From: Luteococcus sp052116585 | Lineage (GTDB): Bacteria > Actinomycetota > Actinomycetes > Propionibacteriales > Propionibacteriaceae | Direction of reading: 5' to 3' | Assembly: GCF_052116585.1 (NCBI RefSeq) | Contig: NZ_JBQKKT010000006.1 | Location: 86,860-150,859 of the forward strand | Length of the DNA stretch: 64,000 nucleotides | Shown: positions 1 through 8,510 of the stretch, piece after piece | How positions within the stretch are numbered: position 1 is the stretch's first letter | Layout of the letters: every line of letters begins with the position of its first letter | Notes under the pieces: generated by a model | The model's input: only the letters and a program-made list of their open reading frames with translations | Told to the model about the DNA's origin: nothing | The model's database searches: none | Translations under genes and position numbers: made by a program

Positions 1-69
1 CGGTGCAGTTGCTGCTGAAAGCTGCTCGGCAGCAGGCCGTCACCATCTGGGCGGGGCGCCGGACGGACG

Positions 70-1551
70 TCAGGCCGCCACCAGCATCCCGTCGCGCAGG
101 GCCTGACGGACCTTCGGCAGCACCTCGGCCCGCACGGCGGCGGCATCCGCCTCCAGCAGCATGGCGATCGCGTCGGTGATCTGCCCCAGTGAGAGGTCCC
201 CGTCACAGGTGCCCAGAACACCACCCAGCACGGTGTCCACCTCCATGGCCCGACGCAGACCCGAGGCGCTGCGCAGCACGATGTGCTGCGGATCGGCCGC
301 ACCCGCCTCCCCCAGGGTCTCCTGGCTGACGTGCTCGGCGAGCTTCCAGTTCTGGGCCAGGATCTCCTCGTCGCCCAGCAGGGAATTGGTGACGCAGGCC
401 TGGTGCTCGGCCAGCGCGGCGCCGACCGGCTGGGCGATGGCATGGGGCCAGCTCTCCACCTGGACATCGGGCGTGGTGCGTTCGGCGCGGGTGAGGATGA
501 TCCAGCCCATCCCCACCCCGACGATGCCCAGCCCCTTGAAGTAGTCGATCCACTCCAGGTAGCGGGACTTCCACTCCGGGCTGCCGGCCAGCCCGGCGTC
601 GGTCAGCCAGACCTCGATGTAGTTGTAGATGTCCAGCCGTTCGCGCTCAACCACCCACACATCGCAGCCCGACCCCTCGGCCCAGCCCGCGACGCGCTCC
701 TCCCACGGCTGGCCCTCCAGGATGGCCCAGTTGCACAGCACCTCCAGACTGCCGCCCGGGTTCAGGTGCTCGGGAGCGCCCTTCACCACGGCCTCCACCA
801 GCCCGTCGCCGGAGAAGCTGCCCTCCCGGTAGACCAGTCGTTCCCCGTCGCTGGTGGGCGGGCTCATCACATAGGGCGGGTTGGTGACGATCAGGTCGAA
901 CCGCTCCCCCGCCACCGGTTCGTAGAGGCTGCCGTCGCGGATGTCCACGTCCACCTGGTTCAGCGCGGCGGTCAGGGCCGCCAGTTCCAGGGCGCGGGGA
1001 TTGATGTCGGTGGCGACGACGTGGTCGGCGTGCCGGGCAAGGTGCAGGCTCTGCACGCCGCAGCCGGTGCCCAAGTCCAGGGCACTGCCCACCGGCGTGC
1101 GCATCGTCATCTGTGCCAGCGAGGTGGACGCGGGCGAGACGCCCAGCACGTAGTCAGGGCGGGTGCGGGTGGTCACCTGGTCCAGCCCCGGGGTCAGGTC
1201 GCTGACGATCCACCCGGACGCACCGTCGTCGGGCGAACCGTAGGGGCGGATGTCCACCAGGGCACGGACCCGGTCCCCGGTGACCAGCAGGATGCCCGCC
1301 CCCGCGAGCATCGGCACGTCGACGGCGGCGCGCACGTCGGCCAACGCCACCTCCTGCTGCAATGGCCACAACCGGATCAGGGTGGCCTGCGGATCGGTGG
1401 CGTCGCCCAGCACGTCGAGCGCGGGGATGGTGGAATTGCGGCCCAACCCCTCCTGCCCGGCCTCCCCGAGCCGCTCGATCACCTCGTCGATCGTGTACTT
1501 GGCGGTCAGGAACTGGGAGCGCAGGACGTCCACCTGCTCGGGGGTCAGCAT
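70..1551 (-). CDS. class I SAM-dependent methyltransferase (HemK/PrmC-like core)
   Basis: Cytoplasmic methyltransferase of about 493 residues. The SAM-binding motif LDLGTGCG sits near residue 159, the acidic-loop motif VVATDIN follows, and VTNPPYVMSP near residue 223 is the NPPY signature of enzymes that methylate an amide or exocyclic amino nitrogen (protein glutamine or nucleic-acid base). About 150 residues precede the Rossmann fold and 170 follow it, longer than PrmC, so the substrate is not predicted. I start at the ATG that gives MLTPEQVDV; a longer in-frame start at 1629 would overlap the start of the divergent helicase and adds an Arg-rich stretch with no domain look. It faces the helicase gene head to head with a 76-bp gap, which must hold both promoters. 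Confidence 0.85.
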   Translation of the reverse strand: MLTPEQVDVLRSQFLTAKYTIDEVIERLGEAGQEGLGRNSTIPALDVLGDATDPQATLIRLWPLQQEVALADVRAAVDVPMLAGAGILLVTGDRVRALVDIRPYGSPDDGASGWIVSDLTPGLDQVTTRTRPDYVLGVSPASTSLAQMTMRTPVGSALDLGTGCGVQSLHLARHADHVVATDINPRALELAALTAALNQVDVDIRDGSLYEPVAGERFDLIVTNPPYVMSPPTSDGERLVYREGSFSGDGLVEAVVKGAPEHLNPGGSLEVLCNWAILEGQPWEERVAGWAEGSGCDVWVVERERLDIYNYIEVWLTDAGLAGSPEWKSRYLEWIDYFKGLGIVGVGMGWIILTRAERTTPDVQVESWPHAIAQPVGAALAEHQACVTNSLLGDEEILAQNWKLAEHVSQETLGEAGAADPQHIVLRSASGLRRAMEVDTVLGGVLGTCDGDLSLGQITDAIAMLLEADAAAVRAEVLPKVRQALRDGMLVAA

Positions 1552-1627
1552 GCGTCCATGCTGGTGGGCGGTGCGGTGCCGCGCAAGCCTGCCGCCACTG
1601 TCGGTGCCGCGTGGCATCCTGAACCCC

Positions 1628-3898
1628 ATGGCTGTTCCTGACCGGTTGATGGGCGACGAGGTGGTGCACGTGCACCATCGCGATGCCGCGCCCGGTCAGA
1701 CAGCCGAGTGGCCCGAGTGGTTGCCAGAGCAGGTGCGGCAATCCGTGACGGCACACGGGATCGCGCGGCCTTGGCGGCATCAGGTTGAGCTGGCCGAGCA
1801 TGTCTTCGCGGGGCGGCATGCCGTCATCTGCACGTCCACCGCGTCGGGCAAGACGCTGGCCTATCTGCTGCCGATCATGGCGGCCACCGCGGTGAAGGAC
1901 GGGGTCCTGGGGCTTCCCGTCGAGTCCGCCCGAGCCCGGCTGGTGACCCGCAAGCACACCGCGCTCTACCTGGCCCCCACCAAGGCGTTGGCTCACGACC
2001 AGCTGCGCAGTGCCACGGAACTTGGCCCCGACGGTTGGAAGGTGACCTGTCTGGACGGTGACTCCGACCAGCAGGAACGCCGCTTTGCCCGAGACTTCGC
2101 CAGCTATGTGCTGACCAATCCGGACATGCTGCACCTCTCCGTGCTGCCCAACCACGCCCGGTGGGCTGGCTTCCTGGGCTCGCTGCGCTATGTGGTCATC
2201 GACGAGGCGCACCGTGCCCGCGGCGTCTTCGGAGCGCACGTGGCGGCGGTGATCAGGCGGCTGCGGCGACTGTGCGCCATGTACGGCGCCGACCCGGTCT
2301 TCATCCTGGCCTCCGCCACCGCCACCAATGCCGGCGAGGCGGGCGGTCGGCTGATCGGCGAGGACCAGGTGGCGGTGGTGGACCGGGACAGTTCCCCGCA
2401 CGCCGCCCGCGACGTCGTGCTCTGGCAGCCCGCCGACTCCCCGCACGGAGACGCGGCGCGGGTGATGGCCAACCTGGTGGACGAGGGCAAGCAGGTGATC
2501 ACCTTCGTGCCCAGCCGCACGATGGCCGAATTGATTGCCGTGCGCGCCCAGGACCAGGTGACCTCGGGGGGCGAGATCGCCTCCTACCGTTCCGGCTACC
2601 TGGCCCAGGACCGCCGCGGCATCGAGCACGCCCTCTCGTCGGGTGCCCTGCGAGGGGTGGCGGCGACGAATGCGCTGGAGCTGGGCATCGACGTGGCGGG
2701 CATGGACGCCGTGGTGATCTGCGGTTTCCCCGGCACCCTGGCCGCACTGTGGCAGCAGGCGGGGCGCGCGGGCCGTGGTGAGCGGGATGCCCTGGTGGTA
2801 CTGATGGCCCGCGAGGACCCACTGGACGTCTACCTCTTCGAGCATCCCGAGCGGATCTTCGCCGCTCCCGTGGAGTCGACGGTGCTCCACCCCGAGAATC
2901 CCTATGTGCTGGGGCCCCACCTGGCGGCGGCGGCGCAGGAGTCGGCCCTCACCGAGGCCGACGAGCGGTGGTTCGGGGCCGGAATGGGACGGTTGGCGGA
3001 CCAGCTGGCCCGTCAGGGGCTGCTGCGGCGCCGCCCGACGGGATGGTTCTGGACCCGTCCAGAGCGAGCCGTCGACTCGATCGACCTGCGATCCATGGGA
3101 GGGCGTCCGGTGGAGATCATCGACCGTGGCACCGGCCGCGTGGTCGGGCAGGTGGAGCGCGGCGCCGCCGACCGGACCGTGCACCCCGGCGCCGTCTACC
3201 TGCACCTGGGCGAGCAGTGGCTGGTGGATGACTACCGGCCCGAGGAATTGCAGGCCCTGGTGCACCCGGAGCGGCCGGGCTTCTTCACCCAGCCGCAGAG
3301 CCTCTCGCAGGTGCGGATCCTCTCGGTGGGCGAGCAGCGCGAGTTCGGCCGGGGCACGGTGAACCGGGGCGAGGTGGAGATCACCGAGCAGGTGGTGGGC
3401 TACCTACGACGCGACGAGATCACGGGCGACGTGTGGGACTCCACCCCGCTGGAGATGGACGAACACGTCCTGCGGACCAGGGCGATGTGGTGGGAGGTTC
3501 CCGACGAGCTGGTGGCCGAGCTGAAGCTCAACGCCGTCCAACTGGCGGGCGCGGCCCATGCGGCCGAGCACTGCGCGATCGGCCTGCTACCCATGTTCGC
3601 GCCCTGTGACCGATGGGACATCGGTGGAGTCTCGACGATCATGCACCCGGACACGGGGCGCTGCACGATCGTGGTTCACGACGGGCATCCGGGCGGCGCG
3701 GGCTTTGCCGACAGGGGTTTCGAACGCGCCGAGGAATGGGCCCTGGCGACCTTGGAAAGGCTGGAGCAGTGCGACTGCGAGGCGGGCTGCCCGAGCTGCG
3801 TGGTCAGTCCCAAGTGCGGCAACGCCAACCAGTCGCTGGATCGTGACGCGGCCCGACGGTTGTTGACCGGATTGTTGGGGATCGACGCGTTCGCGTGA
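1628..3898 (+). CDS. DEAD/DEAH-box helicase, Hrq1/MrfA type (helicase/secretion neighbourhood)
   Basis: Superfamily 2 DNA helicase of 756 residues. ASGKT of the Walker A motif is at 72-76 and DEAH at 192-195. The helicase C domain has NALELGIDVAG and the motif VI string QQAGRAGRG. The C-terminal region (DUF1998-like) ends in a four-cysteine cluster, C715/C717-C721/C724-C730, as in MrfA and Hrq1, which act in mitomycin-type lesion repair. In actinobacteria this family is the helicase of the 'helicase/secretion neighbourhood' next to a Tad-like operon, and that operon lies just downstream here, separated by two genes. The ATG at 1628 was chosen because conserved sequence starts soon after it; in-frame upstream starts lie inside the divergent methyltransferase. 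It converges on the next gene with a 3-bp gap. Confidence 0.9.
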   Translation: MAVPDRLMGDEVVHVHHRDAAPGQTAEWPEWLPEQVRQSVTAHGIARPWRHQVELAEHVFAGRHAVICTSTASGKTLAYLLPIMAATAVKDGVLGLPVESARARLVTRKHTALYLAPTKALAHDQLRSATELGPDGWKVTCLDGDSDQQERRFARDFASYVLTNPDMLHLSVLPNHARWAGFLGSLRYVVIDEAHRARGVFGAHVAAVIRRLRRLCAMYGADPVFILASATATNAGEAGGRLIGEDQVAVVDRDSSPHAARDVVLWQPADSPHGDAARVMANLVDEGKQVITFVPSRTMAELIAVRAQDQVTSGGEIASYRSGYLAQDRRGIEHALSSGALRGVAATNALELGIDVAGMDAVVICGFPGTLAALWQQAGRAGRGERDALVVLMAREDPLDVYLFEHPERIFAAPVESTVLHPENPYVLGPHLAAAAQESALTEADERWFGAGMGRLADQLARQGLLRRRPTGWFWTRPERAVDSIDLRSMGGRPVEIIDRGTGRVVGQVERGAADRTVHPGAVYLHLGEQWLVDDYRPEELQALVHPERPGFFTQPQSLSQVRILSVGEQREFGRGTVNRGEVEITEQVVGYLRRDEITGDVWDSTPLEMDEHVLRTRAMWWEVPDELVAELKLNAVQLAGAAHAAEHCAIGLLPMFAPCDRWDIGGVSTIMHPDTGRCTIVVHDGHPGGAGFADRGFERAEEWALATLERLEQCDCEAGCPSCVVSPKCGNANQSLDRDAARRLLTGLLGIDAFA

Positions 3899-3901
3899 GG
3901 T

Positions 3902-5068
3902 CTAGCGACTGCCCCAGTCCCAGATTGGCCGGTCGAACACTCCCTGCCCCGCCACCAGCGTCTCCCCGGTGTCCTTGAGCAGTTCGTGGTGCTCCAGCTC
4001 GTCGCCCAGCAGATCACGCAGACCGGCCACCAAGGCGGTGGAATGGGAGACGACGAGGACCTGGGTGCGTCTGCTCGCATCGGCCACGAGCCGGGTCAGG
4101 GCAGGAATCATCTCCGGGTGCAGGCTGGTCTCGGGCTCGTTGAGCACCAGCAGGCGCGGCGGCCTGGGGCTCAGCAGGGCAGCGGCCAACAGCAGGAAGC
4201 GCAGCGTGCCGTCGGACAGTTCCTCGCTGGCCAGCGGACGCAGCAGACCGTGCTGTTGGAAGAGGAGCTCCAGACGGGTGCCCGACGACTCCACCATCAC
4301 CCGCCCCCTGGGGAAGGCTTCGTCGACCGCTCGGCCCAGCACCTCCCCGAAGGAGGACTCCAGGATCGTCTGCACGGCCGCAGCGAGGTCTGACCCGTCG
4401 GGAGCCAGCACCGGGGTCCAGGTGTTGACGTGCAGGCCGCGTGCGGGACTGGCCGGATCCGTGCGGAAGGCGTCGTAGAAGCGCCAACTGCGCACCTCCT
4501 GGCGGGCTGCCTGCAGCTCCGGGTAGAGGGACGGCTCAGCGATCTCACTGAGCATGGACAGTTGGGGGGCCAGGTTCGAGGTGACGCGCTCCCAGCGGTC
4601 CTGGCGAGCGTCGACGATGGGTCCCTTGCGACGCACCAGAGTGGTGGCCGGGCGGAGCGCCTGACCGCCGAAGATGACTTCTCGTTTGATCTCGGGGTCG
4701 TGAACGAACATGGTGTCGCTCGGCGTCGGGAGGCCCACGTCCACCAGGTAACCGATGTCGTCGGTCACGAAGCCAAGCCCCAGGCTGACCGGCTTCACCC
4801 GACGGGCCTTCCCCTGTACCGGGACCTCGCCATCGCGCATGGCCTGACTGATGGTCTCCGGCCCGGCCCACAGCACGCTGCCCAGGCCGCCCTGCTGGGC
4901 CAGGGAGCCGACGAGTGTGCCACCGGCGGCCCCGGTGAGCAGCCCGAGGGCTCGATAGAGACTGGACTTGCCAACCCCATTCGCGCCTGTGACGAGCGTC
5001 ACCCTCCCCAAGGGCAGTACCAGCTCGCGCAGGCTCCGGAATCCGCGGATCGCCACCGTCGTGATCAT
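3902..5068 (-). CDS. AAA family ATPase (RecF/OLD-like, single protein)
   Basis: 388-residue ATPase of the ABC/SMC-like AAA group. Walker A GANGVGKS is at 28-35. The signature-like LSDGTLRFL and the Walker B LLVLNEPETSLHPE come late, near residues 280-320, followed by VVSHST. No nuclease or Toprim domain is visible after the ATPase core, unlike OLD proteins. The members with this architecture have no agreed function; some are parts of defence pairs, but there is no partner gene here (a helicase converges, YceI lies upstream). The gene is monocistronic and tail to tail with the helicase. Confidence 0.8.
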   Translation of the reverse strand: MITTVAIRGFRSLRELVLPLGRVTLVTGANGVGKSSLYRALGLLTGAAGGTLVGSLAQQGGLGSVLWAGPETISQAMRDGEVPVQGKARRVKPVSLGLGFVTDDIGYLVDVGLPTPSDTMFVHDPEIKREVIFGGQALRPATTLVRRKGPIVDARQDRWERVTSNLAPQLSMLSEIAEPSLYPELQAARQEVRSWRFYDAFRTDPASPARGLHVNTWTPVLAPDGSDLAAAVQTILESSFGEVLGRAVDEAFPRGRVMVESSGTRLELLFQQHGLLRPLASEELSDGTLRFLLLAAALLSPRPPRLLVLNEPETSLHPEMIPALTRLVADASRRTQVLVVSHSTALVAGLRDLLGDELEHHELLKDTGETLVAGQGVFDRPIWDWGSR

Positions 5069-5220
5069 GCTGTCACCCTAGGCGGCGGCTCTGACATTCT
5101 TTCGGGGCGGGGGCCTCAGGGGGCCCACTGCTCAGTCACTTCCGACGCCCGATGCAGGACGGCCCGGACCCCGGATCGCTGCCGTTCCCGGTCAGGGTGC
5201 CGCACGCTCTGTCCGTCGCG

Positions 5221-6342
5221 TCAGCCCCTGTGTGCGAGACGACGCAGGAGGGCGCCGAGACCCTCGCGGTGCTGGGGTGCCTCCTGGGGCGGGACCGCAG
5301 GAACGGGCTCGACGGGTGCGGGCTCGACGGGCGCGGGCTCGACGGGTGCGGGCTCGACGGGCGCGGGCTCGACGGGCGCGGGCTCGACGGGCGCGGGCTC
5401 GACGGGCGCAGGCTCGACGGACACATCCTTGCCCATCGAGCTGAAGACATTGGCCTCGCGTGCGCCGTGACCAAAGCTGTCAGCTGATGTCTGGCTGCCA
5501 TGACCGTTGCTCCCGTTAGGATTCTCGGGCCCATGACCGTTCAGCTGGTCGGACTGGTCACCCTCTGCACGCTGCTCCGGCTCAGCGACCCGGGCGGGAG
5601 TGGCCTCGGGCGTCGCGCTGCCCTCCAGCCTGTCAAGGTCCACCACGTCGGCGAGGCTGGCCTGGAGGTAGTTGCCTTCGTCACCGTCGTCTTCGAGGGC
5701 TCTGCGCATGCCGGAATTGCTGATGACTACCACGAGTTCCTGGTCCTGCCCGCTCTCGTCCTCGTCGGGATCCGCTCCGCGACGCGCCATCGCGGCAGCC
5801 TGCCGGACCGCGGATGCCTCGATCTCCAGGTCGATGTCGTCGCCGATGAGCCAGCCGCCGGTCTCAAGGGCCGCGTTGTAGGTCAGGCCGAAGTCGCTGC
5901 GCTTGATCCGCAGCTTGGACTCGAAGCCGATGCGCTCGTTGCCGAAGGGGTCGGTGACGCTTCCCGTCCACTCGAAGACCAGTGACAGGGGGCGCGTCAC
6001 GTCCTTGATCGTGAGGTCGCCGCAGATCTGGACATTCGTGTCGTCAAGGATCTCGAAGGCGGTCGCGACGAAGGTGATGGCCGGGAAGTGCTGGACGTCG
6101 AAGAAGTCGCTGGTGCGCAGGTGGTGATCGCGGTCTGGCACATAGGTGTTGATGCTTGCGGTGCTGATGCTCACCATCAGGGCCGAGTTCTCCACATTCG
6201 CGCAGTCGATGAGCGCGTATCCCTGGAACTGGTCGAAGGTGCCCCGAATCCGGCTCAGTCCGGCATGGCGCACGGAGAAGCCCAAGGAGCTGTGGGCCAG
6301 ATCCAGGTGGTAGAGCCCATGGATGTCAGTGATTCGTTGCAC
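5221..6342 (-). CDS. YceI family protein with long acidic and VEPAP-repeat C-terminal extension
   Basis: Residues 1 to about 180 form a YceI lipocalin-like domain (GLYHLDLAHSSLGFSVRHAG, then FPAITFVATAFE and LTIKDVTRPLSLVFEW), a fold that binds polyisoprenoid or amphiphilic ligands. A further 190 residues follow: an acidic low-complexity segment, eight VEPAP-type repeats, and a basic amphipathic tail (GLGALLRRLAHRG). No signal peptide is seen, so the protein may be cytoplasmic. I prefer the GTG at 6342 over the ATG at 6387 because a strong G-rich ribosome-binding site (GGGGGGAA) lies 6 nt before it and the YceI domain starts directly. The ribosome-binding site is complementary over 7 nt to the loops of the small RNA at 24886-25025. 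Confidence 0.85.
   Translation of the reverse strand: MQRITDIHGLYHLDLAHSSLGFSVRHAGLSRIRGTFDQFQGYALIDCANVENSALMVSISTASINTYVPDRDHHLRTSDFFDVQHFPAITFVATAFEILDDTNVQICGDLTIKDVTRPLSLVFEWTGSVTDPFGNERIGFESKLRIKRSDFGLTYNAALETGGWLIGDDIDLEIEASAVRQAAAMARRGADPDEDESGQDQELVVVISNSGMRRALEDDGDEGNYLQASLADVVDLDRLEGSATPEATPARVAEPEQRAEGDQSDQLNGHGPENPNGSNGHGSQTSADSFGHGAREANVFSSMGKDVSVEPAPVEPAPVEPAPVEPAPVEPAPVEPAPVEPAPVEPVPAVPPQEAPQHREGLGALLRRLAHRG
5305..5424 (-). repeat. eight tandem 15-bp repeats inside the YceI gene
   Basis: Seven near-identical copies (plus-strand unit GGGCTCGACGGGYGC) and one degenerate copy encode the pentapeptide VEPAP. Copies differ only at a third codon position, so copy number probably changes by slippage. 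The unit length is a multiple of three, so the frame is kept. Confidence 0.95.
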
Positions 6343-6438
6343 GCGTATTCCCCCCGAAGATCGCAGAAGCCGACGTAATCGACACAAACCTAGCCTCTCC
6401 CGAGAGCAATTCAGCTGGCCACGCTGTCCCCTTTTTCC

Positions 6439-6870
6439 TCAGTCCTGGGTCAGGTTCCCCGCGATGGCCTTGGCGTGCACCCATCGGGGACCTGGGGTGA
6501 TTGCGGGGGTGATCAGGCTACGTACCTCCACGGTGACGCGAAATTCATCGCCCCCACCCTCCACCCGGCAGGAGACCAATTCACCACCATTGGCTCGCGC
6601 GCTGACTTTTCCTGCAGCACAGGATTTCTGGCCACGCGCATGGGCGCCAGCGGCCGCCAGAGCTGCCAGATCAGCCGTGGAACGTGCCCGATGGATGGCG
6701 GCTATCCAGCCGGCCACGCAGACCCCCACCAGCATCGCCATACAGGTGCACAGGATGATGCCTCCCGTCAGGGCGGAGGCTGCCCCAAGCTCTGCCTCAG
6801 CGGCTGGCAGACCAGAACCGGTCGAGCAGCCACGCACTGGCCACGATCCCGGTGGCTTGATGCCCACCAC
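6439..6870 (-). CDS. TadE-like minor pilin of the helicase/secretion neighbourhood (Rv3654c-like)
   Basis: 143 residues. A single hydrophobic segment (about residues 33-55, TGGIILCTCMAMLVGVCVAG) follows an EAELGAAS stretch that resembles the prepilin cleavage region. The rest is a short soluble domain with two cysteines. It is the last gene of the Tad-like operon and starts at a GTG just after the TadE stop codon. The family is membrane-anchored and assumed to be a pseudopilin; no enzymatic motif is present. Confidence 0.75.
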   Translation of the reverse strand: MVGIKPPGSWPVRGCSTGSGLPAAEAELGAASALTGGIILCTCMAMLVGVCVAGWIAAIHRARSTADLAALAAAGAHARGQKSCAAGKVSARANGGELVSCRVEGGGDEFRVTVEVRSLITPAITPGPRWVHAKAIAGNLTQD

Positions 6871-6871
6871 G

Positions 6872-7204
6872 TCATGCCCCCGGTTCCAGGTCCGCCACGG
6901 CTCGCCCTTCCAGGACGACCGGCCCCAACTTCCCCAGCTTCTGCTCGGACCGGACCGTCACCGTCACCGTCCTGGTACCGCGGGCCACCCGAACGGTGGC
7001 ACCCTCCGGAGCACGCTGCTCCGCCTTGCGCGCAGCCGCCGCATCGGATCGCGCCACCTGGCGGGCCACCTGGGACGCGACATCTGCGCACGCCGTCTGC
7101 ACCACCACCAGGTTGACCACCCAGCAGGACACGATGACGGCCAGGGCGGCCGTCATCAGCCCGACCGCCAACTCGGCCGTCACCATGCCCCGCTGCGTGT
7201 TCAC
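6872..7204 (-). CDS. TadE family pseudopilin
   Basis: 110 residues. The N-terminus NTQRGMVTAELAVG is a prepilin-type leader: G followed by M, and glutamate at +5 of the mature protein. A hydrophobic helix (LMTAALAVIVSCWVVNLVVV) comes next, then a soluble domain. The GTG start overlaps the stop of the DUF4244 gene as GTGA, so translation is coupled. The motif RGMVTAE is shared exactly with the DUF4244 protein encoded just upstream, so the same prepilin peptidase (not in this window) should process both. Confidence 0.8.
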   Translation of the reverse strand: MNTQRGMVTAELAVGLMTAALAVIVSCWVVNLVVVQTACADVASQVARQVARSDAAAARKAEQRAPEGATVRVARGTRTVTVTVRSEQKLGKLGPVVLEGRAVADLEPGA

Positions 7205-7521
7205 TTGATGCTCGCCCCCAACTGACCGATCAGCTTGGTCACCTGCCGCAGCAGTTCTGCCGAGAAGGCGTCGTCCTGGAAGACCTGGACCAGGACCAGG
7301 GCCAGCGCGATGGCGGCCAGGATGCCCACCGCGTACTCGGCGGTGACCATCCCACGCTCGCAGACCCGACGCACCGGCGCGAGGCGGGCGCCCCGGGCGC
7401 GGGCCTCGGGCAACTGCGAGCCGTCTGACAGCTGGGAACCGTCGGCCCATTGGGAACCGTCGGTCAGGGAGTTGGAGAGGTGCGCCCGCGGCTGCACGGC
7501 CAGGGCTCGTTCGAGGGGCAT
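7201..7521 (-). CDS. DUF4244 protein, probable Flp/Tad major pilin
   Basis: 106 residues. The long positively charged leader ends in CERGMVTAEYAVG, which fits a class-III/Tad prepilin peptidase site (cleavage after G, glutamate at +5). The hydrophobic helix ILAAIALALVLVQVF and a short amphipathic tail follow, giving a mature pilin of about 50 residues. The leader carries DGSQ repeats (DGSQWADGSQLSDGSQL). The ATG at 7521 has AAAGGA eight bases upstream. It is first in the pilin half of the cluster, downstream of a strong hairpin and of TGTGGACAA motifs. Confidence 0.75.
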   Translation of the reverse strand: MPLERALAVQPRAHLSNSLTDGSQWADGSQLSDGSQLPEARARGARLAPVRRVCERGMVTAEYAVGILAAIALALVLVQVFQDDAFSAELLRQVTKLIGQLGASIK

Positions 7522-7612
7522 GGTGATCCTTTCGTCTGCGGCCCGGCACCCCGCCGGACTCACCCAGCACTCTTGACATCGAGCGGCGCCAGGATTCACC
7601 GGAGATTGGCCC

Positions 7613-7649
7613 TGTGGACAATTCCTCGGTGCACCCTGGATGTGGACAG
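7613..7649 (-). promoter_or_regulatory. paired DnaA-box-like motifs upstream of the pilin genes
   Basis: Minus-strand TTGTCCACA at 7613-7621 (perfect match to the high-GC DnaA box) and CTGTCCACA at 7641-7649 (one mismatch). They lie between the hairpin at 7672-7706 and the DUF4244 start. The same motif occurs twice before ssd (11594-11618). Confidence 0.45.
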
Positions 7650-7671
7650 GCCGGACCTCTGGGAACAGCCA

Positions 7672-7706
7672 GACACCCCGCACTCCGTCGAGGAGTGCGG
7701 GGTGTC
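7672..7706 (-). terminator. hairpin between tadC and the pilin genes
   Basis: Perfect 15-bp stem (GACACCCCGCACTCC at 7672-7686 and its complement at 7692-7706) around a 5-nt loop, beginning 10 bp after the tadC stop. There is no clear T tract. It probably ends or attenuates ssd-tadABC transcription, so the pilin genes can be expressed separately. Confidence 0.6.
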
Positions 7707-7715
7707 GAAGCCCGG

Positions 7716-8465
7716 TCAGCGCAGCCCGTACTGCTGCACCAGCCCGGCGACGATGGGCACGACGCCGGTGAGCAGGAAGGCGGGGAGGAAACAGGCCATC
7801 AGGGGCAGGACGGATCGCACCCCCATGGCCCGGGCGCGTCTGATCCTGACCTCATGGCTGCGGGCACGGGCATCGGCAGCGTGGTCGCGCACCGTCGCCG
7901 CCACCGCCGAACCCGTTGCCGCGCTGCTGGCCAGATCTGTGGCGACGTCGGCCCATACCGGGTCCTCGGTGAGGGCAAGCCACGCTCCGCTCTCGTCCAC
8001 CCCCACCATCACCCTCGAGTTCACCCGCTGCAGCGCCCGGCAACCGGGCTGGGGTCCCACCCTGGCCACTTCCCGGGCTGCCGTTCGCAAGGGCAGTCCT
8101 GCTTCCAGCGCGGAGGCCAACAAGTCCAGCACCTGCGGCAGCTGGGCCCGGGCCAGCGCCACCTCGCGTTCCTGGTCGCGTCCCACCACCTGCCCCAGAC
8201 CGATGGCCACTGCCAGCGTCACGAGGACCGCCACTGTGAGCCGCAGGAGTGGATGCGCCGGGTCCATCCACAGCTGGGCAGCCAGCCCCAGAATGGCTCC
8301 CGCCCCAACGCGCACCAGGAGCGTTGGCGCACCGGGCCGGCCCGCCAACCACGACGGCACCGCTGGCCCCCTGGGGTGGTGCAGGCGGCGCGGCGACGGC
8401 AGCACCCAGAGCCAGACGGCCAGCGCCCAGGCCAGCGCTGCCCCGCCAGTCATGCCGTCCCCCAC
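7716..8465 (-). CDS. tadC: type II secretion system F family protein (TadC-like)
   Basis: 249-residue inner-membrane platform protein. Hydrophobic segments lie at the N-terminus and after LLRLTVAVLVTLAVAIGLG, with a pair at the C-terminus (SVLPLMACFLPAFLLTGVVPIVAGL). The GspF-type cytoplasmic helical domain is in between (LPQVLDLLASALEAGLPLRTA). It partners TadB to form the platform driven by the TadA ATPase. The start could also be the ATG at 8453. A stem-loop follows its stop codon. Confidence 0.85.
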   Translation of the reverse strand: MGDGMTGGAALAWALAVWLWVLPSPRRLHHPRGPAVPSWLAGRPGAPTLLVRVGAGAILGLAAQLWMDPAHPLLRLTVAVLVTLAVAIGLGQVVGRDQEREVALARAQLPQVLDLLASALEAGLPLRTAAREVARVGPQPGCRALQRVNSRVMVGVDESGAWLALTEDPVWADVATDLASSAATGSAVAATVRDHAADARARSHEVRIRRARAMGVRSVLPLMACFLPAFLLTGVVPIVAGLVQQYGLR

Positions 8466-8510
8466 GGGCAGGTCGTCGTCAATCCCGTCAAGACCCTCGC
8501 CACTGTCATC

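Noticed and set aside
1154..3265. 703-codon open frame antisense to the helicase
   Set aside because: High-GC shadow frame: His/Gly/Arg-rich, no domain; the plus-strand frame has clear helicase motifs.
5305..5424. possible CRISPR or spacer array
   Set aside because: Direct 15-bp repeats with no spacers, coding VEPAP in frame.
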